From: an uncultured Clostridia bacterium
Lineage (GTDB): Bacteria > Bacillota > Clostridia > Christensenellales > Aristaeellaceae
NCBI GenBank assembly: GCA_934643535.1
Contig: CAKUCE010000164.1
Location: 1 to 6,964, forward strand
Reading direction: 5' to 3'
DNA length: 6,964 nucleotides
Part shown: one piece after another, positions 5,848 through 6,964 of the stretch
Numbering within the stretch: position 1 is the stretch's first letter
Layout of the letters: each line of letters opens with the position of its first letter
Position numbers and translations under genes: made by a program
The notes under the pieces: generated by a model
What the model saw: only the letters and a program-made list of their open reading frames with translations
Database searches by the model: none
Told to the model about the DNA's origin: nothing

Positions 5848-6699
5848 TCAGTTCAGGGAATCATCGTCATCCTGATCGTCGCCGCCGTCGTTATCATCGT
5901 CCTGCCCGTTCCATGGATCGCCGGGAAAATTCATGCCGCTGTGCATATTCTGCATGATGCGTTCCCAATCCTGCCGCGCCTTCTGCTCGCCGTCCTCTTC
6001 CGACACGGTTTTATAAAAAACAGCCACGGAAGCGTTCACATAGGCGCTGACCCAGCAGTTCACGAACAGGCCCGCCACAATCGCCACAACGCCGTTGATG
6101 CTCATCAGGCTTAGCTGCAGCAGATTGGAGGCCAGCGACCAGCCGATGAAGCTGAGCAGCAGCAGGAAATACTGACCCTTGCGGCCCTTCATGATCCGTT
6201 TGCTTTCTTCCAGCGCTTCTTTGGCTGTCATTTCGGGATGCTCGGCCAGCAGATAGGGCGCCATGCTGTAGCGAATGGCGGCGATGAATCCGGGGACGAT
6301 CAGCAGAAGGGTCCACAGGAAGATCTTCACGAACATCATGACATACAGCCACAGGGACTTGCCCATGAGGTTCATCCGGCTGAAAAGCCCCTTTGCGCCC
6401 AGTTCTTCGCCCTCGACACGACGGACGAAATAGTGGTTGCAGCCGACGGACAAAACCGGCGTCAGCAGGACGGAGCAGAGCTGCAGCACCGCAAAGCCGA
6501 TCCACACACCCCGGCTGATCTGAGGGATCCGCCAGTAGTACATGCCGTCGATCATTTCAATGGCAACGGGCATGAAGCGATTCTGGTAGACCTGTGTCAG
6601 CACCAGAAAAATGCCGGAGAAGAACGTCACCACCATGGCGGTCTGCCAGTTGCCGTGCAGGGCGCTTTTGCCCTTCCACTTATAGTACATATTCATCAT
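5848..6699 (-). CDS. DUF975 family polytopic membrane protein with poly-Asp C-terminal tail
   Basis: A 283-residue integral membrane protein with about five hydrophobic segments (roughly 20-38, 65-86, 116-142, 177-198 and 203-227). The stretch VPGFIAAIRYSMAPYLLAE (135-153) followed by EMTAKEALEESKRIMKGRKG (156-175) is the family fingerprint of DUF975, common in Bacillota and of unknown function. After the last membrane segment comes a soluble tail ending in a run with ten Asp between 267 and 280. The tail is polar and probably cytoplasmic, though topology is inferred. GGAGG (6714-6710, - strand) lies 10 bases before the first of two adjacent ATG codons. Its position 22 bp after ftsY puts it in the same transcript as the membrane-targeting receptor; that could be functional or merely convenient. 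Confidence 0.87.
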   Translation of the reverse strand: MMNMYYKWKGKSALHGNWQTAMVVTFFSGIFLVLTQVYQNRFMPVAIEMIDGMYYWRIPQISRGVWIGFAVLQLCSVLLTPVLSVGCNHYFVRRVEGEELGAKGLFSRMNLMGKSLWLYVMMFVKIFLWTLLLIVPGFIAAIRYSMAPYLLAEHPEMTAKEALEESKRIMKGRKGQYFLLLLSFIGWSLASNLLQLSLMSINGVVAIVAGLFVNCWVSAYVNASVAVFYKTVSEEDGEQKARQDWERIMQNMHSGMNFPGDPWNGQDDDNDGGDDQDDDDSLN

Positions 6700-6722
6700 C
6701 GAATGTTTTCCTCCCGTGGAGC

Positions 6723-6964
6723 TCAGTCAAAAAGGGCGTCCACGAATTCCTTTGCGTCGAAAGCCTGCAGATCCTCGATTCCCTCGCCTACGCCCACGTA
6801 CATGACGGGGGTCTTCAGCTCCCGGACGATGCCGAAGGCAATGCCGCCCTTGGCGGTGCCGTCCAGCTTGGTCAGCACGATGCCGTTGATCCCCGCGGCC
6901 TCCCGGAAGGCGCGGGCCTGCTGCAGGCCGTTCTGGCCGGTCGTCGCGTCCACCACCAGCAGAC
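6723..6964 (-). CDS. ftsY: Signal recognition particle receptor FtsY, C-terminal ~80 residues; 5' end outside window
   Basis: FtsY is the SRP-family GTPase that docks ribosome-nascent chain complexes carrying SRP at the cytoplasmic membrane, so that membrane proteins are inserted co-translationally. Only the end of the NG domain is visible, from in-frame codon 6962. It shows VVDATTGQN, the guanine-specificity motif TKLD within VLTKLDGTAKGG, and the closing VGVGEGIEDLQAFDAKEFV...LFD. DATTGQN with KLDGTAKGG separates FtsY from its paralogue Ffh, which usually has DAMTGQD and KLDGDTRGG. The GTG at 6956 is an internal Val codon, not a start. The gene ends in TGA at the normal C-terminal position and leads a run of four downstream genes on the same strand. 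Confidence 0.94.
   Translation of the reverse strand, partial: LLVVDATTGQNGLQQARAFREAAGINGIVLTKLDGTAKGGIAFGIVRELKTPVMYVGVGEGIEDLQAFDAKEFVDALFD

Noticed and set aside
3783..6114. Three long + strand open frames (3783-4565, 4298-5248, 5044-6114) opposite the ftsY operon
   Set aside because: They overlap one another, cross the boundaries of real genes, are rich in Arg, His, Pro and Gln as shadow frames usually are, and match no family.
6954..6956. GTG at 6956 as the start of a small 77-residue protein
   Set aside because: It is the second Val of the VVDATTGQN motif within FtsY; the frame continues past the window edge.
1..6964. Mobile element, prophage, CRISPR array, tRNA or other RNA gene
   Set aside because: No transposase or integrase motifs, no terminal inverted or regularly spaced repeats, and no gap longer than about 100 bp to hold an RNA gene.

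Overview
The window holds eight genes, six complete and one cut at each end, with almost no non-coding DNA. GC content is high, Shine-Dalgarno sites are strong and purine-rich, and the families are ones typical of Bacillota: a YwlG/UPF0340 protein, a DUF975 membrane protein, a stand-alone RlmL/YpsC-type methyltransferase and a CE7 sugar esterase. A GC-rich, probably gut-associated member of the Clostridia is the best guess. This comes from gene content and translation signals only; there is no rRNA to place it.

Layout, left half (+ strand): the C-terminal ~390 residues of aspartate ammonia-lyase (2-1174). A ~100 bp gap follows, containing a small hairpin and a good extended -10 promoter. Next come a carbohydrate esterase family 7 (acetyl xylan esterase / cephalosporin-C deacetylase type) enzyme (1276-2241) and, 23 bp later, a THUMP-domain rRNA N2-guanine methyltransferase (2265-3374). 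The last two are probably transcribed together.

Layout, right half (- strand, transcribed from the right edge leftwards): the C-terminal end of FtsY, the signal recognition particle receptor (6723-6964); a DUF975 polytopic membrane protein with a poly-aspartate tail (5848-6699); a TrmH/SpoU-family RNA 2'-O-methyltransferase (5080-5814); a YwlG/UPF0340 protein of unknown function (4526-5077); and a membrane-anchored or secreted protein with the paired GxxH motifs of the Tiki/ChaN/erythromycin-esterase superfamily (3423-4526). Gaps in this run are 22 bp, 33 bp, 2 bp and a 1-base overlap, so it is almost certainly one operon. The two halves converge on one strong 13-bp hairpin at 3380-3413, which probably ends transcription from both sides.

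Most of the window is core metabolism, RNA modification and protein targeting. There is no mobile element, CRISPR array, RNA gene or defence system that I can support. The least understood parts are the Tiki-superfamily gene at the end of the ftsY operon and the acidic DUF975 protein. The many long ORFs opposite the real genes look like shadows of GC-rich coding sequence.
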